Below are positions 1 through 9,816 of a stretch of 64,000 bases of DNA, piece by piece. The stretch is from Sialis fuliginosa (taxonomy: Eukaryota; Arthropoda; Insecta; Megaloptera; Sialidae), in the NCBI GenBank assembly GCA_961205875.1, contig OY540817.1, forward strand, positions 19,503,001 through 19,567,000, in the 5' to 3' direction. Both the position numbers and the translations under genes were made by a program. The notes below the pieces were generated by a model. That model ran no database searches. It worked only from the letters and a program-made list of their open reading frames with translations, and was not told the origin of the DNA. How positions within the stretch are numbered: the first letter of the stretch is position 1; each line of letters starts with the position of its first letter.

Positions 1-569
1 AATGTTGTTATACTTCCCGTAATCACTCATCTCTGTCCATTATTTAAATAATGAAATTTTTATATTTTCAGGAAAAATGCAAACAAATGAAACAACCACC
101 GAAATTCTTATTCTATAACAAGGGCTTATAATACTTAATTTTAAATAAATATAAAATAATTTAATACAAAGTTAGTTACAGCATGTTCACAAAATACATA
201 TCATTTAATTTACATGTACATGTTGTAACAGACTTTTTATTAAACGTGATAAAAAAAATTAATCCAAGAAGAGACGTATAGTAATGTTATTAGAAAAATA
301 TATTTAGTAAAATGTTTTACAGATCCGTATATTATGTACTGTGTTTTTATTTAATATCAACATACTTTTACAACAGATTTATTTTTACACTGTATATTTT
401 ACAAATATAGTTGTTATATAATTATTATATACAATTTTTATTAAAAAATATATATATTTTATGTTATTTTTATCTTATTTTTTACCACCACAAAATAAAT
501 ACTGTCTCATTCAATTATAAACAATCGGCTTGAAAAAACTTTTTTTTGGTATGGTTACATTTACCTTAA
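1..569. other. AT-rich 3' flank of gene 1, nothing recognised
   Basis: Downstream side of gene 1. Several TTTATT motifs (AATAAA on the minus strand), e.g. near 237-242 and 437-443, could serve as its poly(A) signal, but none can be preferred. No ORF or repeat is supportable. Confidence 0.5.
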
Positions 570-3500
570 TTATGAATTTATGACTACGAGATTTTCATCG
601 TTGAACTGATCAGGTCTAACAGCTTGCCAGGCTGCATTCAGAGCAGCCCCTGGGTCACTCATTATACGGATACCATTTGTATCTGGCAGCGCCACAAAGA
701 AACCTGAAATAAAACATATTGTAAGAAATTAAATTTATAAATGTATGTATATGATGACATTAACCTGAAAACCACGGAGGATATTGTGAGCCTCGCAGCT
801 GTCCTCTGGATATATATCGTGGAGGTTCTGGCTGCAATGAGTACTCGAGAGAGTCTACATTAGTATCGGAACCAGTCGGCGTTGATGTCTCTGAAATATC
901 GGAAAATAATCACAGATAAAAACAAAACACAGTCTTGATTTATTATAAAATTTACCCTTTGGTCCGTAACAATCAGTGTACAAATCTTCTTTCACGTTGA
1001 TTGAATCGATATTTGGATCGAGCTAAAATTTAAACACTGTATTAAATACATATCTAAATTATATATCATAATATACATATATATATGTATGTCGGCGCGC
1101 GGAAATTATTTAGTTCAAATTGGCGCTAAATACATGGAAATGACGCAGACCAATCAGAAGTCAGCACCAATAACCAGTCAGCAGATCAGGAGACACGCTA
1201 AGTGGGAGGTCGATTGGAAGGGGCAGAGAAGAGACCAAGAGACCGTCAATTTGGAGAGACGGCAGCTAATCAGTTCTGGTTTGGCAATCGACCTACGTTA
1301 TCGTGTCTTTAAACGTGTTACGACACACTTGAAACGTGTTATGTCACACCTGAACTGCAATTACAGTGTTTGGCAGTCACATAATATTCTGTGTATTTAT
1401 GATTGTTATAAAAACATTCGATTAGTGTTATTTTCTATAATTTAAAGATCTTGTGAAGTTAATGAAAAGGCTTATGTGTGATTTTGTAATTGTAACTTAA
1501 TGATTAATGTTGATAAAAGGACAATATTGTTGATTTGTGTTTGTTTTATTGATGAACGACGAAAGGAGAGCAGATTAGTGACAGTGTGTGAGACATGGCG
1601 ATGCCACCATCTTATGTAATAATATTACACGCTCCGACATATATATCATAACTAAGATATTAAGATCTAATCTCAACCCATTTTTTACCTGTGTTTGTGA
1701 TGACAGACTAATTCTACTTGTAGACTCTTTAACAAACTGCGGAAACAGGAAACTAAATACATTTTCCGGCCCTTTTTCCATATTGATTCCATGTTCCTCT
1801 GCGTGCATTATGGCCGCCGCTACTTCTGGCTGAATATCTTCAGTTTCAATGTCGTCAACATTGATTGGTACATTTGCCGAAGACTGAAATACCAAAAAAA
1901 AAAAAAAATGAAAAGTATATTAATTTGTACTTTGTGATGATTAAAATTCATATTATTAAAAATATTTTTGCTTTAATTTTCACTTGTTTTATTTTATTTG
2001 ATATTTCGGAGCCTTCTTTAGAAGTGTTTTAGAAATATTTCTAAAGAAGACTCCAGCATGAGAGTCAAAACTTTTAGTAAAAGAAGATGACAATGCAGAA
2101 ATACATAATTTTCACTTACCTTTGCATTAAGTGTTTTTGAATCAAATTTCTTCTTGTGTCCCAAATCTTCAGCAGAACTGTCCAATACAATCTAAAAAAT
2201 TATAACTCAAATAAAAAAATGCATAAAAGTTTTTTGAATTAAATTTTATAGGTATTTATCCAAAAGATCTACTGAAAACTTACTGTGATATCTTCTATAT
2301 TAGATTCCACACATACATTGTGAGACCAATCATGTTCCCGAGTTCTAAAAAGAAATATTGATAATAATAAATACATTTAATTGCATATATCATAAATTTA
2401 CCGTGAAATAACCCGTGAACTAACTCCTGGAGACCTATTTCCTTCGGGTGATCCATGTACCATTGCTTCAACTACAAATTGCCCTATGAAAATGAAAACA
2501 AAATTATTAAATTAAATCCAAATAAGGGGCAAGTAATATAAATAAATTGTATTACCTGATGGTAGCATAGGTGATCGAGGAACCCCTGAAGGACTTTTCT
2601 TGAATTGGGGAGAGCCATGAACATCTACTTGTACTTCAAAAGGTCCTATAACAATTCACAGATTGTTAAATCATATGAGCAAGTAATAAAAAATACTACA
2701 TGGGCTGAAAAGTCTTTGGCCTGACATACAGATGGCGACATAAAAAAAAAAAACTTATGCTTCCCATAGAGTACCAACCTTAACTAGAATACTATCAAAA
2801 TTCTTAAATGAGGCAGTTACTCCAGAAAACATTCGAAAAATTCGTGAAATTGTATTGAATAACTGCAAAGTGAAAGTGAGTGAGCTAGCTAACACCATAG
2901 GCATCTCAAAGGAACGTGCTGGTTATATCCTTCATAAATGTTTACATATAAAAAAGCTTTGTGTGCAATGGGTACCGCATTTTCTAACAATTGACCAAAA
3001 AGATGAATGTGTTCGACTTTTAATAAATAATAATACCTGATGGTGGCATAGGAGAACTAACATTCATTCTATAATTTCTTCTAGGTTTACGTTCAGGCGA
3101 GCGATAGACTTCTATTTCTGATTCAAAGTTTCCTACAACAATTGTCAGATTAATTGTCACATTATTACAAATACAGACAGCAACAGATGTTTATTGTATG
3201 TAGTTATTATTAACCTGATGGAGATTTTTGACGATGCCGATGTGATACAGCACCCTGCCTCTGATTGTCTGTAAACCACATACCGGAATCTTCTTGTAAC
3301 TGTTCTGCCTGTTCGTACAATCTGCTTGCGGCTTCCTCAGCTCCTTCTGGGTCTTTTTCATGTTGATATATCGCATACCTTTTAAAAAAATAACACGTTT
3401 TTGATAGTTAAAACCGTTAATTTAATAATTATGAAGTAATTATTAGAAATACATACCACAAATCAGAATCTCTTGCACGGACTTGTTCTTCTTCTGGTAG

Positions 3501-4115
3501 TTCATCTTTATTCAGTCTATCTCGTTCTATTTGTGCAAGTATTCGCCTGCTTTCTATATAATCTGCATTGTATTCTTCCGTTATCTAAAATCATTATAAA
3601 ATATACATTTTTATTTTTTTACTATTCAATATTATTAATAATATACTAACCGATTTATTTAATTTATTATCATATTTAAAATCAGCCTTTCTACGAGATT
3701 TGGAGATTTTTCGCTGATCAGACTGTATAAAAAATATATATTAATTTTCATCATACCTCCTTGTGTATATAATATTTTATAACTAATTAATTAACTTACA
3801 GCAGCCCTACTTTGATGGTCTCTTCTACTTTCAGGTCTCGCTATAAAAAAAATTTGTTTAAAAACAAAAAAAAATTAACGACAAAATAAACATACCCGTT
3901 CCTGAAGCACCGACTTGAGCAGGTGTTCTTTTGATGTTTCTTTGATGTTTTTCTTCCGATAACGATCGAACCGGTGGAAACTCTAAAATGGATGATAAAT
4001 CATATTAAATAGAGTTGAATTAATTTACAAACAAAGTTAAAACCTCTTTGCCTCGTCTGGTTTTTAACGGTGCCTACAAAAGGTGCTAACTTTTCTTTGG
4101 GAGGAGCTTTAATTA
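570..4115 (-). CDS. Gene 1, exons 21-35: charged helical and C-terminal part
   Basis: Exons (minus order): 4044-4115, 3896-3982, 3800-3840, 3651-3722, 3457-3584, 3215-3378, 3037-3132, 2556-2645, 2402-2483, 2284-2344, 2120-2191, 1689-1883, 956-1022, 765-890, 570-703. Exons 24-26 encode a highly charged stretch (RRILAQIERDRLNKDELPEE, then YAIYQHEKDPEGAEEAASRL), probably helical. Exons 26-29 end or begin with recurring SPSG / FEVQVDVHGSP-like units. The last exons give PPWFSGFFVALPDTNG and a terminal QFNDENLVVINS. No family was recognised. Joins alternate phases and none introduces a stop. Confidence 0.85.
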
Positions 4116-7100
4116 CTGAAACAATAAATACACGTTATAACTACATATATAATACACACTGGATTTTATTATCTGTTTAAAAATAAAAATAACACTCTAA
4201 ACGCAATAAATCAATTTACATCTTTTTAAATTTGCTTTATCTACACTCATCCAAACAATTAAAGGAACGAGAAGTTAAACTTTTTTTTGGGTGTTTTTTG
4301 AAGTGCTGTATCTTTGTGAAAAATGGTCGTATCGAAATAAAACAAAAAGCATTTTAAAGCGTCAAGTTTCTAGTTTTGAGATTTTTTAGCATAATTTTTT
4401 TTGAGTTACGGTTATCGCGCAATCAAAAGAAATAGTGGGACACAAAAATTTTCCAATTTTTTAAATTTTTTTTAAGGGTTCTCGGGCTCGGTAAATTTTT
4501 TTTCAGTTAAACCAATGCATTGGTCAGTTAACTTGTTTATTCAGCTTTAATTTGCTTTTTTTCTGGTCTCTCTCAATTTTTTTTCGCCGAGATATCTGCC
4601 TTTAAATGAAAAATGATTCTTTTGTCTTCGATCATCAATATATCAGCAACTAATGATTAAATAGTAAATTTAAGGGCAGTTTTAAAAACTTGAATAAATT
4701 TCCTACAAGACCCTTTCATGACTTTATTAGAAAAATAATTTTTTTTACCCTCACCATTAGTTTGAAAAAGTACAAAAAAATGACCTTTTACGGTCTTTTA
4801 GTAAATCTATCGCTACTTTACAAATATTGATGGGAAGACTAATGTTGCCAGGTATTTTTACAGCTTAATGTATCCCCAACAGTCCTGTAAATTTTGAAAT
4901 TGATCCATCGAACCGTTTTTCCGAACCGACTGATCAAATTTTGCTTGCGTATTAATTCGATTCCAGCATGCGAGACAAAATTATTTTACAATTTCGTACG
5001 GTTCCCTCTGCGAAAGAATTAATTAATGCAATTAATTCAAGATGAGTAAAATTATGGTACGCAAAAGCTGAATCGAGTCAAAAATGAGTCAGTAATGTTT
5101 TAAAAATTAAAAAAAAAAATTCAAAATTTAAAAAAATATTTTTTTTTAATTTTTTGGAATTTTTTTTCTCCATTTCAAATTTAACAAGTAACTAATGCAA
5201 AACTGTAAATAAAATCAAAAATCGAAATTCGTTTTCTACAATTTGATGATGATTACACAATGTTATGTTCCAGTCTGTTACACAATACACATGTTCCTTT
5301 AATTGTTTTGTAAAACTTTGATCAATCGGTCCTAAAAAACGGTTCGATAGATCAATTTAAAAATTTACAGGGCTGTTGGGGATACATTAAGCTGTAAAAA
5401 TAACTGGCAACATTAGTCTTCCCATCAATATTTGTAAAGTAGCGATAGATTTACTAAAAGACCGTAAAAGGTCATTTTTTTGTACTTTTTCAAACTAATG
5501 GTGAGGGTAAAAAAAAATTTTTTTCTAATAAAGTCATGAAAGGGTCTTGTAGGAAATTTATTCAAGTTTTTAAAACTGCCCTTAAATTTACTGTTTAATC
5601 ATTAGTTGCTGATATATTGATGATCGAAGACAAAAGAATCATTTTTCATTTAAAGGCAGATATCTCGGCGAAAAAAAAATTGAGAGAGACCAAAAAAAAG
5701 CAAATTAAAGCTGAATAAACAAGTTAACTGGCCAATGCATTGGTTTAACTGAAAAAAATTTACCGAGCCCGAGGGACCCTTAAAAAAAATTTAAAAAATT
5801 GGAAAATTTTTGTGTCCCACTATTTATTTTGATTGCGCGATAACCGTAACTCAAAAAAAATTATGCTAAAAAATCTCAAAACTAGAAACTTGACGCTTTA
5901 AAATGCTTTTTGTTTTATTTCGATACGACTATTTTTCACAAAGATACAGCACTTCAAAAAACACCCAAAAAAAATGTTTAAATTCTTGTTCCTTTAATTG
6001 TTTGGATGAGTGTATTATCAGAATAGAACTCTTTTAAAATTCAATTGAAGTAGGATATTTTTATTTTACCTTTGACTTGATGGACGCTCACATTTGAAAC
6101 TCTTGGTGCTAAGTCTCTACCATCGGTATGTCTCTTTTGACCGCTTGTACTCGATATTTTTCTAACTATTGTTACACTTGATCCTATTATCAAAAAATGT
6201 CAACGTATGGGTGGTATATTTGTCCACAAAAAAAGTACAGTATAAATTAAAACTGATATCCAATCAATCAGTGGCGTCTCTAAGGGAGGTGGGGGGTTCA
6301 CAAACTTATTATTAATTTTTTTATGCAACTTTTTTATAGAGAACAAATTCTGAAATTTTGAAAAAAAAATTATATTGAAAATCCAGAGACAAATTTTTTT
6401 TTTTTTTGTAAATTACGAATTTACAGCAAAAAATATGAGTTTAGATTTGAAAAAGAAATATTGAACCTGAAAGTCCATCAATGTGCCCTTTTTAGTGTCA
6501 ACTCAAAACGTCAATATTTAGCGCCCTTGAAACCATGAAACTTTTGTCTGAAAATTCTTTATTTTGGAAATAATCTGCTAGAAAGTCTTTAAAAAAACAC
6601 CCGGTATAAAAACATAACAATATTATGATTTTTACCTTGAGAAGCATCCCGAATATGTTGATGTCGAAGTCGCGAAGCTCTTGATTCTAAAAAAAAATTT
6701 GAAATAATATAAATTAATATGTTAATTTCAAAAATCAACAAAATCTCTTAAAAAACAACTGTTAACCTCTAGGTGGTTGCTGCATTCTTGAAACAGAAGG
6801 TCTGGACCCTGCGAAAAAATAATAACTAGTTATCAGGCATTCAGAAGCCAAAATTATTAACTCCAAAAGACAATCCTCGTTTTTATAAACAATTAAACCA
6901 AGTATTCAGATATCTTAACAACAAATTACCTCTAGATTGTATTGACGTGCCAGAAGGTTGACCCATTGAACCTCTGGAAGCTGCAGAAGCGATATGCTGT
7001 TGTCTTAAACGTTGGGCCTTCGATTCTGTAAAAGTAAGTTGATACAAATTTTAATAAGATATTTTTATACATATTTAGTTTTTCTGTTTGTGTAAATTAT

Positions 7101-9816
7101 TAATGTTTTATTTGCTTACCTCTAGGATAATTGGTTGGTGTAGATGCTCTTGTAACTGAAGGTCTTGAACCTAAAACACAAATTTAAATTTACTGAAAGA
7201 AATCTACAACTTAACATTTTATATTACGTGCAAATGGAACTTCATCCGTGGATGTTCTAGATATCGTAGCTGATACTTGTTGTTGCCGAAGACGTGATGC
7301 TTTTGATTCTAAAAAAACAGTTCAATTAAACATTACTTGAATCATTTTACTATTTTCTGTTTTTCAAAATATAAAATAAATAAAATTTAAAAAATAAGTT
7401 ACCTCTAGGGCGACCACTTGTCACTAATTTAATTTTTGTTATAGATGATTGTGAAACTAAAAGGTAAATAAAAATATAATTAATATATATCTATGAAATT
7501 TTTATATTTAGTATGCATACTTCCATCACTTGAAGGTCGGCCCATCGACCCCCTTGAAGCAGATGATGCGATATGTTGTTGTCTTAAACGTTGCGCTCTT
7601 GATTCTGTTATAAAAACATATAAGGAAATTATCAAAACCAGGAAATTTAAGTACTAAATTTTTTTTTATTAATACAGTCATACCCCAGAGTTACATCACT
7701 TTAGATGCCAAACTGATGCCATAACTCAAAAATATCCATAAGTCAAAGAATTATTTTATATTTTAATCATATAAAAATGTATTCCCGAAAACAAATAAAA
7801 AAATATTCACGTAAGTTCAAAGTTCTGTGTATTGAAGGTATGAATGTATACTATTTTATTAATATACCTCTTGGTTGTTCACCAGCAGTTGCAGGTCTTG
7901 AAACTAAAAATAAATAATAATAATAATAAATACTGTATACAATTAAATAATAAATTATATACTTCGTCTGCGTGGAACTGTAGCATTTTCCATTGAAGCT
8001 CTTGAAGCAATATGTTGTTGTCTTAATTGTTGTGCTCTTGATTCTATGAAAAATTAAATAAAAATAAATTTTTATTTTTAAGTACAACAATTTTATTTAA
8101 ATTACCTCTAGGTCTTTCATTTGTTCTTGTAACAGATGGTCTTGATCCTAAAAAATATAACATATAAAATATCTTTATGGATTCTATAAAAAAATCATAA
8201 TGAATACTTCTTGTACGTGGCACAGAACCAGTTGAAGCAGCCCCCATCGAACCTCTAGATGCAGATGATGCAATATGTTGCTGTCTCAAACGTTGTGCTT
8301 TTGATTCTAAGCAGAATTTATAAAAATTGTAACATTTGTACTAATAAATTAAATGTTTATTCAAAACTACCTCGTGGAGGACCTATCACTGTTTTAATCA
8401 TTGTAACTGAAGTTCCAGAACCTGAAATAATATTTTATTTACAAATTATGAATTGCAAAGTAAGGAAATATGAAAGTTAAGGTTCAATGGTGTACCTGCT
8501 TTATGTTCAATTGAAACAGTTGATGTTTGGCCAAGTGAAGTTTGAGATGCGATATGTTGTTTACGAAGCTGTTGAGCTCTTGATTCTAGAGAAAAATATA
8601 TGTATACATATAGAGTTTACATTACATGTGATAAAAATTAGAAATCAATTATTACAAATTCTTTTTGTTATTTATACGTTTTAAATTGAAAATTCAATTT
8701 ACCTCTTGGTCTTTCTGCAGGTCCAGCTGAGATTCTATCACGTGAAGCTCTAGTACCTAGAATATTTAATTGTCACAATCATTCTTTTATAATAATTTTG
8801 TTTATTTTAAATACTTCTCGGAATCGAAGCCCTTGAGGCTTCATTCTCAATGGCTGTTCGAGACGTAGCGATATGTTTTCGCCTTAAACTATTTGCTCTT
8901 GAATCTGCAAAGAAACATCAGGATCAAATGCAGTATGAGTATTATTTTTTAAATGTATACCTTTAGGACGTTGTATTGTGACGGTAGAAATTTTTTTTAC
9001 AACTTGAGACCTTGGTCGTGGTTGTGCTGAAATGTATTATGTAAATTATTTGATTTTTATTAAATATAGAGTTTTAAATGGTAAAATACCTGCTGGCATT
9101 ACATTTCTAATGTTTGTCCCACTTGGCCGAGGGATTCTGTGAAATTAAAATAATAATTATGTTAATTATACATAATTAGAGTAATTTTCTAAAATTTTGC
9201 AGTTCTGGATTACTACCTTGATAAAGTGTCCCTGCGGTCTCTACTTCTTGAAAAGTCAACTGTTTGCGTTCCTATATATAATAAATATTAAAATAATATA
9301 AGAATTCTCAATCAATGTATTTCATATATCTTTACTTGGATCCCTAACTCTTCTGGGTAAAAATGACCTTCTAGAATCAGTCCTTACTCCTCTTCCCTCC
9401 TCCAACATCCTTGCCTGTTGGTTAATATTTCTATTTAAGTCTTCTGGTAAATTAACACTACTTGCGTCCCTTTGCCCACCTCTAGCCTCATTTATTTGTT
9501 GCTGCAAATTCCGTAGTTCAGCTTTTAGCAATGCTGTCGTATCCTTCAAGTCCGCAGTAGCATTTACAATTTTCGGTTCAACTTTTTTACGCGAAGTAGG
9601 ATATTTTATTGATGTATTACTTGGATTATCTCTCAGTAATTGTAGCTGGTTATCTATAGCAGTGGCTGTACTTGCTGCTAAAGATTCTATAGGATCTGGT
9701 TGTCTGCTTGTGCTAGGAGCTGGGTCTTTATCATCCTCTAAAAGACGCATTTGCTGTTCTATTTTAGCTGTAACATCAGCTGCTAAAGAATCGAACTTTA
9801 TATTTTTTTTCGACAT
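570..9816 (-). CDS. Unrecognised 35-exon gene, about 1,083-aa repeat protein
   Basis: I assembled 35 exons by GT..AG borders. Every junction keeps phase, and the exon lengths sum to 3,252 nt (1,084 codons with the stop). The start is the ATG at 9814-9816 and the stop is TAA at 570-572. The order is: an N-terminal helical region (aa 1-160), a Ser/Arg/Gln-rich repeat region encoded by exon pairs (about aa 195-588), a charged helical region (about aa 640-776), a Pro/Ser-rich stretch and an acidic C-terminus ending LVVINS. There is no signal peptide or membrane segment. I recognise no catalytic domain and do not know its function; the composition suggests a disordered or coiled-coil scaffold. Exon coordinates are in the three block entries. 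The gene model is secure as a reading frame; its role is unknown. Confidence 0.85.
1090..1639 (+). mobile_element. Candidate solo LTR in a gene 1 intron
   Basis: A more GC-rich block of 550 bp begins TGTCGG and ends CCGACA, a six-base inverted pair with the TG..CA form of LTR ends. Inside lies a TATAAAA box (about 1407-1413) followed some 20 bases later by a plausible start region. Flanks are tgta / tata, an imperfect 4-bp duplication. An open frame at 1089-1445 runs through it but looks incidental. No primer-binding site, polypurine tract or coding part is attached, hence solo LTR. It could instead be a SINE-like or other insertion. Confidence 0.5.
2003..2070. repeat. Decayed Penelope-type hammerhead relics, head to head
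   Basis: On the plus strand, 2041-2070 reads CTAAAGAAGACTCC..GAGAGTCAAAAC. This matches the hammerhead-like motif at 33079-33122 (minus) except at two core G positions, now A. The stretch 2003-2030 carries a second degraded copy in the opposite orientation. It is likely a dead terminus of a Penelope-like element in the intron between gene 1 exons 31 and 32. Confidence 0.4.
2698..3020 (+). mobile_element. Mariner transposase fragment
   Basis: A plus-strand frame at 2855-3017 encodes KVKVSELANTIGISKERAGY followed by LHKCLHIKKL and VQWVPHFLTIDQKDECV. This is the second helix-turn-helix and linker of mariner-type transposases, which bind the terminal repeats. The left side begins with a mariner-like terminus (GGGCTGAAAAGTCTTTGG near 2702). 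The catalytic DDD half is absent and the copy stops about 17 bp from the splice donor of gene 1 exon 27. It is a dead 5' fragment. Confidence 0.75.
4244..6012. mobile_element. 1.77-kb palindromic (foldback) element with TA duplication
   Basis: Both ends read CACTCATCCAAACAATTAAA inward and are flanked by TA (4242-4243, 6013-6014), the Tc1/mariner superfamily duplication. The two arms (about 4244-4943 and 5312-6012) are near-perfect inverted copies of roughly 700 bp, with a spacer of about 370 bp. The spacer at about 5283-5310 holds another degraded copy of the terminal motif. No transposase frame is present. It lies in the intron between exons 20 and 21 of gene 1 and does not disturb the splice sites. 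Confidence 0.85.
6070..9271 (-). CDS. Gene 1, exons 2-20: tandem exon-pair repeat block
   Basis: Exons (minus order): 9217-9271, 9090-9136, 8961-9026, 8815-8904, 8703-8756, 8496-8585, 8371-8421, 8208-8306, 8106-8147, 7963-8043, 7868-7903, 7521-7604, 7403-7456, 7228-7308, 7120-7170, 6930-7025, 6767-6808, 6636-6686, 6070-6183. From exon 5 on they alternate. A-type exons (51-99 bp) encode ESxAQxLRQQHIASxAS-like units. B-type exons (36-54 bp, the last 114) encode SRPSVTR..PR or TIxKI-like units. Eight A/B pairs are visible. Exons 4-20 all begin with two bases finishing a Glu, Asp, Gly or Arg/Ile/Ser codon and end one base into the next, so each can be added or skipped without frameshift. Introns are mostly 55-130 bp. 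Repeats are basic and Ser-rich, probably disordered. Confidence 0.85.
6269..6610. repeat. hAT-like terminus fragment in gene 1 intron
   Basis: CAGTGGCGTCTCTAAGGG at 6269 has the CAGTGGCG start of many hAT elements. No matching right terminus or 8-bp duplication was found, so this is at most a truncated relic. Confidence 0.25.
7675..7848. mobile_element. Small pogo/Tigger-like MITE
   Basis: Left end CAGTCATACCCCAGAGTTAC after TA and right end ..GGTATGAATG before TA form imperfect inverted termini of a type seen in pogo-group elements. About 174 bp, no coding capacity, inside an intron of gene 1. Confidence 0.45.
9336..9816 (-). CDS. Gene 1, first coding exon: N-terminal helical repeats
   Basis: Exon 1 starts MSKKNIKFDSLAADV and runs 160 codons plus one base to a GTAAAG donor at 9335. 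It holds three related heptad-like units: SLAADVTAKIEQQMRLLEDD, SLAASTATAIDNQLQLLRDN and a looser one around NRNINQQARMLEEG. Each has the pattern aliphatic/Gln-rich helix followed by an acidic turn, so short amphipathic or coiled-coil helices are likely. The start is chosen because the upstream sequence is AT-rich and non-coding and this is the first ATG of the open frame. A further 5' non-coding exon cannot be excluded. Confidence 0.85.

Noticed and set aside
1089-1445. 118-codon plus-strand ORF as a gene
   Set aside because: Lies wholly in the candidate solo LTR, lacks family motifs, and overlaps the TATA region.
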